A stretch of 20,608 nt of DNA from the NCBI GenBank assembly GCA_900540045.1, contig UQEF01000049.1, forward strand, positions 1 to 20,608, written 5' to 3'. The notes beneath the pieces are model-generated. The model did no database searches. It had not been told where the DNA came from and saw nothing but the letters and a program-made list of their open reading frames with translations. Below are positions 1 to 7,129 of this stretch, one piece after another; the first letter of the stretch is position 1, and each line of letters begins with the position of its first letter. A program made the translations under genes and the position numbers. The stretch is from an uncultured Eubacteriales bacterium (GTDB lineage Bacteria > Bacillota > Clostridia > Christensenellales > Aristaeellaceae).

Positions 1-25
1 TTTTTCCGTCTTGCCTTATGCGTTT

Positions 26-55
26 AGGGGCTGCTTCCCAAAGAAAGCAGCCCCT
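26..55. terminator. GC-rich hairpin, possible intrinsic terminator
   Basis: An 11-bp perfect stem (AGGGGCTGCTT at 26-36 with AAGCAGCCCCT at 45-55) encloses an 8-base loop. The strength of the stem suggests a terminator for a gene left of the window, or for leftward transcription. Neither side has a clean run of T right after the stem (only CAGTTTATC on the plus side), so direction is undecided. Confidence 0.45.
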
Positions 56-245
56 CAGTTTATCAAAAAAGCATTTTAAGCGTTTTGGAGGGCCGGGATG
101 CTCCGGGTGAAACCCGAATCCGGCGGCATGTGCGGGCGGCGGGAAATCCTCAAAGCTCCTCCTGCGCCAATCCCGGCGCTGTGCGCGCTGTCCGCGCGGA
201 GCGCCGGGTTTGGCTGACGTATGCATGTCCTGATAAGGGGGGACG

Positions 246-274
246 GCAAAATACGCGGGGGAGAAACTCCCCGC
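246..274 (-). terminator. Terminator of the minus-strand glycan operon
   Basis: Read on the minus strand, GCGGGGAG-TTT-CTCCCCCGC forms a GC-rich stem of six pairs, one bulged base, then two more pairs around a three-base loop. It is followed by GTATTTTGCC, a short T-rich tract. It lies about 57 bases past the stop codon of the ATP-grasp gene. A smaller stem (CCGGTC/GACCGG at 311-330) sits just after that stop codon. The remaining sequence toward position 56 holds no gene I can support. Confidence 0.6.
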
Positions 275-330
275 ATCAGGCGCTGAGCAAATCCGCGCTT
301 CTTCCGGCTGCCGGTCACCGGGAGGACCGG

Positions 331-1281
331 TCAGATTTCCGTGATGACCGGGCTGGACCTGCGCGCCAGCGTCATCTCCCGAACCGGAGCACGGGAACCG
401 ATAGCCTCCCCGGCATGGCAAAGCAGGTTGAGCGCGGGAAAATCCACGCCTGCCAGCACGCTGAAGCCCACGCCGCCCGAAAAACGGGGATTGACCTCCA
501 GAAACCAGGCGCCGCTGTCGTTTACGATAAATTCCATATTCACCACGCCCACCACGCCCGCACATGCCGCTACCTGCGCACAGAGGGCCTCCAGCGGGTG
601 ACCGGGCAGGACGCGCACGGCGGTGCCCAGCCCGTTGGGGGTGCGCAGCAGCTCATGCCGCGTCAGTGCCTGCACGTGGCCGAAACGGTCGCGGGCCACG
701 TCCACGGTGTAGATGTTGCCGTCCAGATAGGGCTGGGCGATGTAATCCCCACGAGCGTCCAGCGCCGCGTGATACGCCTGCGGCGTGCGGACGATCACCT
801 GCCCCTGGCTGCTGCGGCCGTGCAGGGGCTTGAGCATCAGGGGATAGTCCGCTGCCTCCGGCTCCCAGCCGTAGGGGGAACGGGTGGGAATGATCCGGCA
901 CGCACCCTCGCGGGCCAGCAGCGCGGCCATGGCCTGCTTGTCCCGGCACAGGCGGGCGCTGGGCTCGTCGGGCACGCAAAGCACGCATCCCAGAGCCGAA
1001 AAGCGCGTCTTGTGGGCGCATAGCGCGTCCACCTCCACGTCCGTCAGGGGAATGAGAAAGTCCGCGTGCTCGCGCCGCACGGCTTCCTCCATCTGGCGCA
1101 CATAGGCGTCCGCATCCGTGGCGTAGACCGCCTGGAAAAAGACGTCCACCTCGCCGGAGGCAACGTTCCATGCCCTGGGATAGATGTCGCAGCCCACCAC
1201 GCGCAAGCCCAGCGCGTGCAGCCGCTCGATGACGATGCCGGCAGAGGCCGAGCCTACAGCCGTCAGCAGCGCCGTTTTCAT
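331..1281 (-). CDS. ATP-grasp carboxylate ligase of a glycan operon
   Basis: This is a 316-residue ATP-grasp protein. The family joins a carboxylate to an amine through an acyl-phosphate made from ATP. Residues 1-110 form a Rossmann-like pre-ATP-grasp domain (TAVGSASAG near 7-15). The ATP-binding lysine is probably K151 (LMLKPLHGRSSQG). The metal-binding acidic set is E250 (NMEF) and E262/N264 (FLEVNPRFSGG). The overall look is that of CarB/PylC-like ligases. The start is the ATG at 1281, which overlaps the flippase stop as ATGA and implies translational coupling. A longer frame upstream only reads antisense to the flippase codons. Its place after an amino-sugar aminotransferase suggests the amine substrate is a nucleotide-linked or lipid-linked amino sugar, which is inference. 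Family assignment is firm and substrate is unknown. Confidence 0.85.
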   Translation of the reverse strand: MKTALLTAVGSASAGIVIERLHALGLRVVGCDIYPRAWNVASGEVDVFFQAVYATDADAYVRQMEEAVRREHADFLIPLTDVEVDALCAHKTRFSALGCVLCVPDEPSARLCRDKQAMAALLAREGACRIIPTRSPYGWEPEAADYPLMLKPLHGRSSQGQVIVRTPQAYHAALDARGDYIAQPYLDGNIYTVDVARDRFGHVQALTRHELLRTPNGLGTAVRVLPGHPLEALCAQVAACAGVVGVVNMEFIVNDSGAWFLEVNPRFSGGVGFSVLAGVDFPALNLLCHAGEAIGSRAPVREMTLARRSSPVITEI

Positions 1282-2747
1282 GCCTTCGCCTCCCCGTGCC
1301 GCCGGGCCGCCAGCCCGCGCAGCATGTCCATGAGATAGCGCATGCTCTCCAGCCGCAGCAGCAGCGCGAGACCGCCGTAAATCGCAGCGCCCGCCAAAAC
1401 CTGCAAAACCAGCAGGGGAAACGGCGCAAGCGGCAGCCGCCCCAGCGCCCATACCGCCGCGAACATCACCGCCGCAAGGCCCATCGCCGGCAGCACGTCG
1501 CGCATCTGCTCCAGGTACCCGTAGCCCAGCAGGCGGCGGTTGGGCGAGGCGTTGACCACGGCGGCCAGCAGCGTGCTGGCCGCCGCGCCCCACGCGATGG
1601 CGTATACGCTGTCAAACAGAAAAACCGTCGCCGCCAGGATGAGCAGGCCGTAGCTCTTTTTGATCAGCTCCAGCCGCAGAAATACGTCGCTTCGGCCCAT
1701 GGCGTTGATGGCCTGCAAATTGGCCGTATGAATGGGATAGAACGCGAAGTCGATGCAGCAGATCTGCAAAAACGGCACGCAGGGCAGCCATTTGTCCGTC
1801 AGCAGCAGGCGCACCAGCGGCTCGGCCACCGCCGCCAGCCCCGCCATCATCGGCAGCACCAGAAAGCTCGATACCATCACCGAGCGGCGCATCATCTGCT
1901 TCATGCGGGATACGTTGTCCTGCTCATCGGCCAGCACGGGGAGCATCACGCTCTGAATGGAGCCGTTGACCGCGTTCATCACCAGCTCGGGAAACTGCTT
2001 GCCCCGGTTGTAGAAGCCCAAAGTCTCCTGAGCGTACTTCTTCCCGATCACGGCGGTGCGCAGGTTGTTGTAGCCGGTTTCCAGCAGGCTGGAGGCCAGC
2101 AGCTTCCAGCCGAAGCGGATCAGCCCCCGCACGCGCGCCCAGGAAAACAGCGCCCGGGGCCGCCATTTCACCAGCCGCAGCAGCACCAACGCCAGGCTGA
2201 GCTGGCTGGTGAGCTGCTGCGCCACCAGCGCCCAGTAGCCAGCGCCCGCGGCCGCCATGGCGATGCCTGCCACGCCGGAAAGCGCCGTGCAGATCAGGCT
2301 GGCGGTCATCAGCCGGCGGAAGGCCATTTCCCGGGCGATCACGGCGTTTTGCACCGAGACGAGCGCGCCGGGCAGCAGAATCAGCGCTAGCACACGCAGC
2401 ACCGGCGCCAGCGCCTCCATGGCGAAAAAGGCTCCGATGGCCGGAGACAGCAAAAACAGCAGCCCATACAGCACCGCCGCGATGCCCAGGCTGACGTAGA
2501 ACACAGAGGACAGGTCGGTCTCGTCCACGTCCTTTTTCTGGATCAGGGCGGTGTTGAGCCCGCTTTGCACAAACACCTGCGACACCGCGATGAACACCGT
2601 CAGCATCGTCAGTACGCCGTAATCAGACGGGTCCAGCAGGCGCGCCAGCACCACGCTGACCACGAAGGAGATGCCCTGCGTGCCCACGCTTTCGGCCAGC
2701 TTGAACAGAAAGGAGGCGGCGGCCCGCTTGCCGCGCTGCTCACGCAT
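1278..2747 (-). CDS. Wzx/TuaB-type oligosaccharide flippase (MOP superfamily)
   Basis: This 489-residue membrane protein has the many hydrophobic segments expected for a flippase of the multidrug/oligosaccharidyl-lipid/polysaccharide superfamily. Such proteins move undecaprenyl-linked repeat units across the cytoplasmic membrane. The N-terminal stretch (LAESVGTQGISFVVSVVLAR, then LLDPSDYGVLTM and SGLNTALIQ) is typical of the TuaB/WzxC-like branch of polysaccharide transporters. The start at 2747 has GGGAGG nine bases upstream. An in-frame ATG at 2795 is less likely because it lies deeper in the aminotransferase gene and lacks a site. The gene overlaps the aminotransferase end by 8 bp and the ATP-grasp start by 4 bp, so it belongs to a coupled operon. 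It probably exports a glycan carrying the amino sugar made next door. Confidence 0.88.
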   Translation of the reverse strand: MREQRGKRAAASFLFKLAESVGTQGISFVVSVVLARLLDPSDYGVLTMLTVFIAVSQVFVQSGLNTALIQKKDVDETDLSSVFYVSLGIAAVLYGLLFLLSPAIGAFFAMEALAPVLRVLALILLPGALVSVQNAVIAREMAFRRLMTASLICTALSGVAGIAMAAAGAGYWALVAQQLTSQLSLALVLLRLVKWRPRALFSWARVRGLIRFGWKLLASSLLETGYNNLRTAVIGKKYAQETLGFYNRGKQFPELVMNAVNGSIQSVMLPVLADEQDNVSRMKQMMRRSVMVSSFLVLPMMAGLAAVAEPLVRLLLTDKWLPCVPFLQICCIDFAFYPIHTANLQAINAMGRSDVFLRLELIKKSYGLLILAATVFLFDSVYAIAWGAAASTLLAAVVNASPNRRLLGYGYLEQMRDVLPAMGLAAVMFAAVWALGRLPLAPFPLLVLQVLAGAAIYGGLALLLRLESMRYLMDMLRGLAARRHGEAKA

Positions 2748-3849
2748 GACGGAGTACCTCCCTGACCACGCGGCAGATGAGATCAACCTGCGCATCGGTA
2801 AGCGCCGGGTAGAGCGGCAGGGTCACCACGCCGTCGGAGACGCGGCGGGCAACGGGCACGCGCGAGGTGTCAAAGCCGGCGCGGCCGCGGTAGCATTCAA
2901 AGTTGGTCACGAGGGGATAGAAATATTTGCGTGCGTAGACGCCCTCCCGGTCCAGCGCCTCGCATACGGCGTCGCGCACGGTCCGCCCGCCCGCGAACAC
3001 CACCGGGAAATAGGCGTAGTTGCTCCTGACCCCCGGCTGCGTGGGCGGCAGACGCAGGCCGCGCACGCCGTCCAGCCGGTCCATGTAGCGGTCGTGGACA
3101 TGGCGGCGCGCGGCGATTTCATCGTCCACATGGCGCAGGTTGCACAGGCCCATCGCGGCCTGAAACTCGTTCATCTTGGCGTTTCCGCCCACGGATACCA
3201 CGTCGTCGGGCCCGGTGATGCCGAAGTTGCGCACAAGCGCCAGCCTGTCATACAGCTCCGCGCACTCCGTGGCAACCGCCCCGCCCTCGATGGTGTGATA
3301 GACCTTCGTGGCGTGGAAGCTGAACATGGACGCAAGGCCCAGCCGCGCCGCGGACACGCCGTTCCGGCTGACGCCGAAGGCGTGCGCCGCGTCGTAGATC
3401 ACCTTGAGACCGTGCCGGTCCGCGATGGTCTGGATGGCGTCCGCGTCGCACAGGCAGCCATAGACGTGCACGGGCAGAATGGCGCAGGTCCGCTCGGTAA
3501 TCAGGCCCTCCAGCAGCGTTGGGTCCAGCGTGTAATCGCTCTGGCGAATATCACAGAAAACGGGCGTAAGCCCCTTGCGCACGAGGGCGTGCGTGGTGGA
3601 GGCAAAGGTGAAGGGCGTGGTGATGACATCGCCCCGCAGGTCCAGCGCCTCCAGAAGCGCCTCCAGCGCCAGGTGGCCGTTGGTGAACAGCGAGAGATGG
3701 CCCACATCCAGATAGGCTTCCAGGCGGCTTTGCAGCTCGAGCAGTTTTTCACCGTTGTTGGTCAGCCAGTGGGAATCCCACAAGGGGCGGATTTCCCGGC
3801 AAAATTCCTCGAAATCGGGCATGGAGGAGCGGGTGACGTTGATGCGCAT
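2740..3849 (-). CDS. DegT/DnrJ/EryC1/StrS sugar aminotransferase (VioA-like)
   Basis: A 369-residue PLP-dependent aminotransferase that converts a nucleotide-linked keto sugar to an amino sugar. The PLP-binding lysine is K182 in SFHATKVYHTIEGGA. The cofactor-contacting DAAHAFG stands at 153-159, and the substrate loop FTNGHLALE near 55-63 is also present. The SFHATK...HTIEGG form resembles enzymes that make dTDP-4-amino-4,6-dideoxyhexoses (VioA or FdtB types), but the exact sugar and position cannot be fixed from sequence. Length fits the family. The start at 3849 has AAGGAAGG upstream. The longer open frame to 3999 has no ribosome site and runs through the glycosyltransferase. It follows the GT2 gene by 26 bp and overlaps the flippase by 8 bp. 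No dTDP-sugar dehydratase gene is visible here, so the keto-sugar precursor must come from elsewhere. Confidence 0.9.
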   Translation of the reverse strand: MRINVTRSSMPDFEEFCREIRPLWDSHWLTNNGEKLLELQSRLEAYLDVGHLSLFTNGHLALEALLEALDLRGDVITTPFTFASTTHALVRKGLTPVFCDIRQSDYTLDPTLLEGLITERTCAILPVHVYGCLCDADAIQTIADRHGLKVIYDAAHAFGVSRNGVSAARLGLASMFSFHATKVYHTIEGGAVATECAELYDRLALVRNFGITGPDDVVSVGGNAKMNEFQAAMGLCNLRHVDDEIAARRHVHDRYMDRLDGVRGLRLPPTQPGVRSNYAYFPVVFAGGRTVRDAVCEALDREGVYARKYFYPLVTNFECYRGRAGFDTSRVPVARRVSDGVVTLPLYPALTDAQVDLICRVVREVLRHA

Positions 3850-3875
3850 AGCAGCAGTCCTTCCTTGGTGGACGG

Positions 3876-4829
3876 TCAGCCCCGCAGGGGGGCGAGCAGG
3901 CGCTTCAGGCGGTAGGTCAGCCGGCGTGAGAGCGGCAGGGCGCGATAGACGCGCCGCGCGTCCGGCTCCCTGAGCACGCGCGCGCTGGGCGCGTTCCACA
4001 GCATCACGTAGAGATACCAGTCGCGGAACCGGCCGACCTGTTCAGTATACCGCTTTTGGGAAAATTCGTCCACATCCCCGAGCATCTCGGCCACGCTGCG
4101 GCTGCGCTCGTACACGCGCCGCCCGGACTCGCGCGACCACTGGCTCATGGCCCCGGTGCGCACGTTTTCGCGGTACACACAGGTAAAGGCGTGCAGGTAG
4201 GCGGCGTAGCCCGCCGCGGTCAGATACATGCGCAGCTTGAGGTCGCCGTGGGGGCAGGGCTTGTCCCAAAAGGAGGGCGGCAGCCGGTCCAGCGCCGATC
4301 GCGGAAAGAGGAACGTGGCCGTGGGCACGAAGTTGAGGGCACAGAAATCGCCCAGCGTGTAGGTGTGGTCGGAGGCGAAATAGCCGGGCGCGTCCTTCTC
4401 GCTGTAGGGGAGGAAGGGACGGTCCGGCGCGCGGCCGTCCGCGTCGCGGATCACGCCGTTGGTGAAGCAGAAGGTGCAGTCCGGGTGCTCCTCCATGTAG
4501 GCCACCTGGCGGCGCAGCTTATGCGGGTCACACCAGCAGTCATCCCCCTCGCACAGGGCGATGTACTTGCCCCGCGCGCGGGGATAGTTGAACGTGGGGT
4601 CGATGGCCACGCCTCTGGAATACTGGTTCTCGGTTTCAAACAGGGGCCTGACCACGTCGGGATACCTTCGCGCGTAATCGCGCAAAATGTCCTGCGTGCC
4701 GTCGGTGGAGGCGTCGTCGTGCGCCAGAATCTCGATGGGAACGTCCTGCGCAAGAAAGCTCTCCAGCGCCTCTGCAATGTAGGGCGCGTGGTTGTATGCC
4801 GCGCAGCAGATGCTGACCATGGGCTCCAT
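3876..4829 (-). CDS. GT2-family glycosyltransferase
   Basis: A 317-residue GT-A fold glycosyltransferase of family 2. It opens with VSICCAAYNHAPYIAEALES and has nucleotide-binding acids at HDDASTDGT (37-45). The DxD-like metal motif is EGDDCWCDP (94-102), within the RGKYIALCEGDD stretch usual for bacterial glycan GT2 enzymes. No membrane span is evident, so it is probably a cytoplasmic, membrane-associated enzyme adding one sugar to a lipid-linked glycan. The start at 4829 is chosen because GGAGGGGAGG lies eight bases upstream. The ATG three codons later is worse placed. It is the first gene of the minus-strand operon, 33 bases downstream of a near-perfect promoter. Donor and acceptor are unknown. 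Confidence 0.88.
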   Translation of the reverse strand: MEPMVSICCAAYNHAPYIAEALESFLAQDVPIEILAHDDASTDGTQDILRDYARRYPDVVRPLFETENQYSRGVAIDPTFNYPRARGKYIALCEGDDCWCDPHKLRRQVAYMEEHPDCTFCFTNGVIRDADGRAPDRPFLPYSEKDAPGYFASDHTYTLGDFCALNFVPTATFLFPRSALDRLPPSFWDKPCPHGDLKLRMYLTAAGYAAYLHAFTCVYRENVRTGAMSQWSRESGRRVYERSRSVAEMLGDVDEFSQKRYTEQVGRFRDWYLYVMLWNAPSARVLREPDARRVYRALPLSRRLTYRLKRLLAPLRG

Positions 4830-4861
4830 CCCGCGCGCCTCCCCTCCGTTTTGCTATGCCG

Positions 4862-4890
4862 ATTGTACCCAATGCCGCCAGGCATGTCAA
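4862..4890 (-). promoter_or_regulatory. Sigma-A promoter of the glycan operon
   Basis: On the minus strand TTGACA (4890-4885), a 17-base spacer and TACAAT (4867-4862) form an almost perfect vegetative promoter. Transcription should start near 4855, about 26 bases before the GT2 start codon. The spacer holds an inverted repeat (ATGCC-GCCA-GGCAT on the plus strand, 4872-4885), a possible operator site. Confidence 0.85.
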
Positions 4891-4917
4891 GCGAAAGCGG
4901 GCCGCTGAAACCGTCCA

Positions 4918-6078
4918 TCACGCTTTCTTTCCCGTCGCCTTCAGCAGCCGCTCATGCATCAGCGCCATCATTGCAAGAAGCACAAGCAGATACGGCGGCA
5001 GCAGCGAAACGCTGATATGGTTGGCAATCAGGCCAAACAGAGGCGGCATGAGGCAGGTGCCCACATAGGCGGAGGCCATCTGTATGCCGATAATGGCCTG
5101 CGACTGATCCGCGCCGAAACGGTCTGGCGTGGAATGAATGATGGAGGGATAGACCGGCGCGCAGCCAAGGCCAACCAGCACAAGGCCCGTCAGCGCCGAG
5201 GACGTGCCAAAGGGAAGCAGAAGGCACAGCACGCCCGCCAGCAAGACGGCCTGCCCCAGACGGATCATCTGCGTATCGCTGAATTTCAGCGTCAGAAAGC
5301 CCGACAACGCCCGCCCGGCGGTGATGCCCACGAAGAACAGGCTGGCATGGCTCGCCGCCTCCTGCGCGGACAGACCCCAGCGAAGGGCCAGATAGCTGCT
5401 CGCCCACAGAATGGCGGTCTGTTCTACGGCGCAATAGCAGAAGAATGCCGCCATGACCTCCTTTGCGCCCGGAATGCGGATGACCTTTTTCAGCGGGAGC
5501 GGCTGCGGACGCTCCGCGCCGGCGGCGTCTGCCGCCCTTGTCTTCCACAGGGGAAGGGTCAGAAGCAGCGCGGCGGCCAGCGCGAACTGAAGGAGGGCGA
5601 TGATGCGATAGCCTGTGCTCCAGCCGCCGCCCGTCAGGGCGTAGCCCATGATGTACGGTCCCAGAGAAGCGCCCAGCCCCCACATGCAGTGCAGCCAGCT
5701 CATGTGGCGGCTGGCGTAGTGTAGCGCCACGTAGTTGTTCAGCGAGGCGTCCACGCTCCCGGCGCCGAGGCCGTAGGGGATGGCCCACAGGCACAGCGCC
5801 GCGAAGGAATGGCTGACGGAAAAACCAAACAGGGCCACGGCTGTGGTCAGCACGCTGAGCGCCGTCACCCTGCCCGTGCCCAGCCGCTTGGTGAGCCGGT
5901 CACTTTGCAGGCTGGAGATCACCGTGCCGATGGAGATGATTGCGGAAATGCCGCCCGCATAGGAAACGGGGACGGCGAACTCACGATACATCGCCGGCCA
6001 CGCCGATCCCAGCAGGGAATCGGGAAGGCCCAGACTGATAAACGCCAGATAGATGATGCCAAGCAGCAGATGAAGCAT
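4918..6078 (-). CDS. MFS transporter, sugar permease-like
   Basis: A 386-residue protein with about twelve hydrophobic segments, matching the major facilitator superfamily. The loop between helices 2 and 3 reads LQSDRLTKRLGTGR, the usual MFS signature position. PYGLGAGSVDASLNNYVALHY and the later GCAPVYPSIIHSTP resemble the FucP/YbjJ-like sugar permease branch, so a carbohydrate or related small molecule is the likely cargo, though direction and substrate are not proven. The start at 6078 has GGGAGG about eight bases upstream. It is divergently transcribed from an AraC-type regulator, with overlapping promoters, which suggests the regulator controls it. It ends 88 bp before the GT2 gene but is separated from that operon by the strong GT2 promoter; readthrough is possible because no clear terminator lies between. 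Confidence 0.87.
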   Translation of the reverse strand: MLHLLLGIIYLAFISLGLPDSLLGSAWPAMYREFAVPVSYAGGISAIISIGTVISSLQSDRLTKRLGTGRVTALSVLTTAVALFGFSVSHSFAALCLWAIPYGLGAGSVDASLNNYVALHYASRHMSWLHCMWGLGASLGPYIMGYALTGGGWSTGYRIIALLQFALAAALLLTLPLWKTRAADAAGAERPQPLPLKKVIRIPGAKEVMAAFFCYCAVEQTAILWASSYLALRWGLSAQEAASHASLFFVGITAGRALSGFLTLKFSDTQMIRLGQAVLLAGVLCLLLPFGTSSALTGLVLVGLGCAPVYPSIIHSTPDRFGADQSQAIIGIQMASAYVGTCLMPPLFGLIANHISVSLLPPYLLVLLAMMALMHERLLKATGKKA

Positions 6079-6111
6079 GCGCTCGTCCTCCCATGTGGAT
6101 TGTTATATGTA

Positions 6112-6140
6112 AGAATACAGCCAAACGCCGCTTGATTCAA
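6112..6140 (-). promoter_or_regulatory. Promoter of the MFS transporter
   Basis: On the minus strand TTGAAT (6140-6135), 17 bases and TATTCT (6117-6112) make a plausible vegetative promoter. Its -35 box overlaps that of the divergent araC-type promoter by three bases inside the palindrome TTGATTCAA, so the two promoters should compete or be co-regulated. Confidence 0.65.
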
Positions 6141-6160
6141 CGCATATCTGGCCGTATAAT
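6132..6160 (+). promoter_or_regulatory. Promoter of the AraC-type regulator
   Basis: TTGATT (6132-6137), a 17-base spacer and a perfect TATAAT (6155-6160) precede the regulator gene, with a start expected near 6167. Downstream, a small stem CCGCC-AAAC-GGCGG (6170-6183) ends at the ribosome-binding site. The motif GCCAAACG occurs twice around the promoter (6120-6127 and 6172-6179), a candidate binding site. Confidence 0.8.
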
Positions 6161-6202
6161 AGCAGAAAACCGCCAAACGGCGGAGGAGGTATACCAACCA
6201 AC

Positions 6203-7129
6203 ATGGCTCTTCAACAATGCGGACTGAACCTGAGCGGCACATCAAGGGAGCTCCAGCCGCACGGAAGCACCGGGTTTCCCTGCGCGGGATACGCCTCGCG
6301 CCATACGCAGCGGCAGGAGGATGACATTCCGTGGCACTGGCACGACGAGATTGAGCTCATCTCGCTTGCGGAGGGCCAAATGAACGTCAGCACGCCGTCA
6401 GCGTCCTTTCTGCTGGAAAAGGGCAGGCTGGTCGCCATCAACTCCGGCGTCCCGCACGCCGCCTCGGCGATGGGGGAATGCGGCCTGCGCTCTATGGTGT
6501 TCAGCCCGGCTCTGATCTGCGGAAGCGACGATTCTGTTTTTGCCAGAAAGTATATGCGGCCGCTGGCCGCGTGCAAGGCCTTTTCAGGTGTTTTGCTGGA
6601 GGAGGAATGCGTATCCCGCTGGTTCGCAGCCGCCCATGACGCACTGGCGCAGGACGCGCCGGGGTTTGAATTTACCGTCCGCGAAAACCTTTCCCGCATC
6701 TGCCTGCGCCTGTGCGAGCGTTTTGCGGGGCAGATAGACGAAAGGGCTTCCGCCATGGATCGGGATGACCTGCGCGTGAAAAAAATGCTCGGCTGCATCC
6801 ATGAAAACTTCGCCGACAATCTGTCGCTGAGGGATGTGGCGGGCGCGGCGGGCATCAGCGAACGGGAATGCCTTCGCTGCTTTGAGAGGACCATCCGGCT
6901 TTCGCCCTTTCAGTACCTGCTGAAATACCGCGTGATGCGGGGAGCGGAAACGCTGCTGACCGATCCGGCCAGCAGCGTTTCGGAGGCGGCGTCGCGCTGT
7001 GGCTTTGACAGCCCCAGCAATTTCGCCAGAATATTTAAACGGTTTTATCACTGTACGCCAAGGGAGTACCGCCGCGCAAATGTGCGGCGGGATGACGCGC
7101 TTACGCTTCCTCCTGCCCCAGAGGCCTGA
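6203..7129 (+). CDS. AraC-family transcriptional regulator with cupin sensor domain
   Basis: A 308-residue regulator. Residues about 30-110 form a cupin-like ligand domain with HWHDEIEL (45-52), a motif in which histidines line the pocket of many sugar-sensing AraC proteins. Residues about 200-292 carry the two helix-turn-helix units of the AraC/XylS DNA-binding domain: NLSLRDVAGAAGIS, then the typical second half SSVSEAASRCGFDSPSNFARIFKRF and TPREYRR. The start at 6203 has GGAGGAGG about twelve bases upstream, a slightly long spacing, but no better start exists. It is divergent from the MFS permease and shares its control region, so local activation or repression of that permease by a sugar-like ligand is the natural model. 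Its 3' end overlaps that of the MATE gene by 29 bp. Confidence 0.9.
   Translation: MALQQCGLNLSGTSRELQPHGSTGFPCAGYASRHTQRQEDDIPWHWHDEIELISLAEGQMNVSTPSASFLLEKGRLVAINSGVPHAASAMGECGLRSMVFSPALICGSDDSVFARKYMRPLAACKAFSGVLLEEECVSRWFAAAHDALAQDAPGFEFTVRENLSRICLRLCERFAGQIDERASAMDRDDLRVKKMLGCIHENFADNLSLRDVAGAAGISERECLRCFERTIRLSPFQYLLKYRVMRGAETLLTDPASSVSEAASRCGFDSPSNFARIFKRFYHCTPREYRRANVRRDDALTLPPAPEA

Noticed and set aside
76..318. Minus-strand open frame of 80 codons at the left end
   Set aside because: It runs through the operon terminator hairpin, lacks a ribosome site and has no recognisable motif.
85..1023. Plus-strand open frame of 312 codons opposite the ATP-grasp gene
   Set aside because: It would need a TTG start and passes through the terminator. 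The opposite strand encodes an intact enzyme with all key residues.
4885..4930. AGCGG-C-CCGCT inverted repeat after the MFS gene as a terminator
   Set aside because: The loop would be a single base and no T run follows, so a working hairpin terminator is unlikely.
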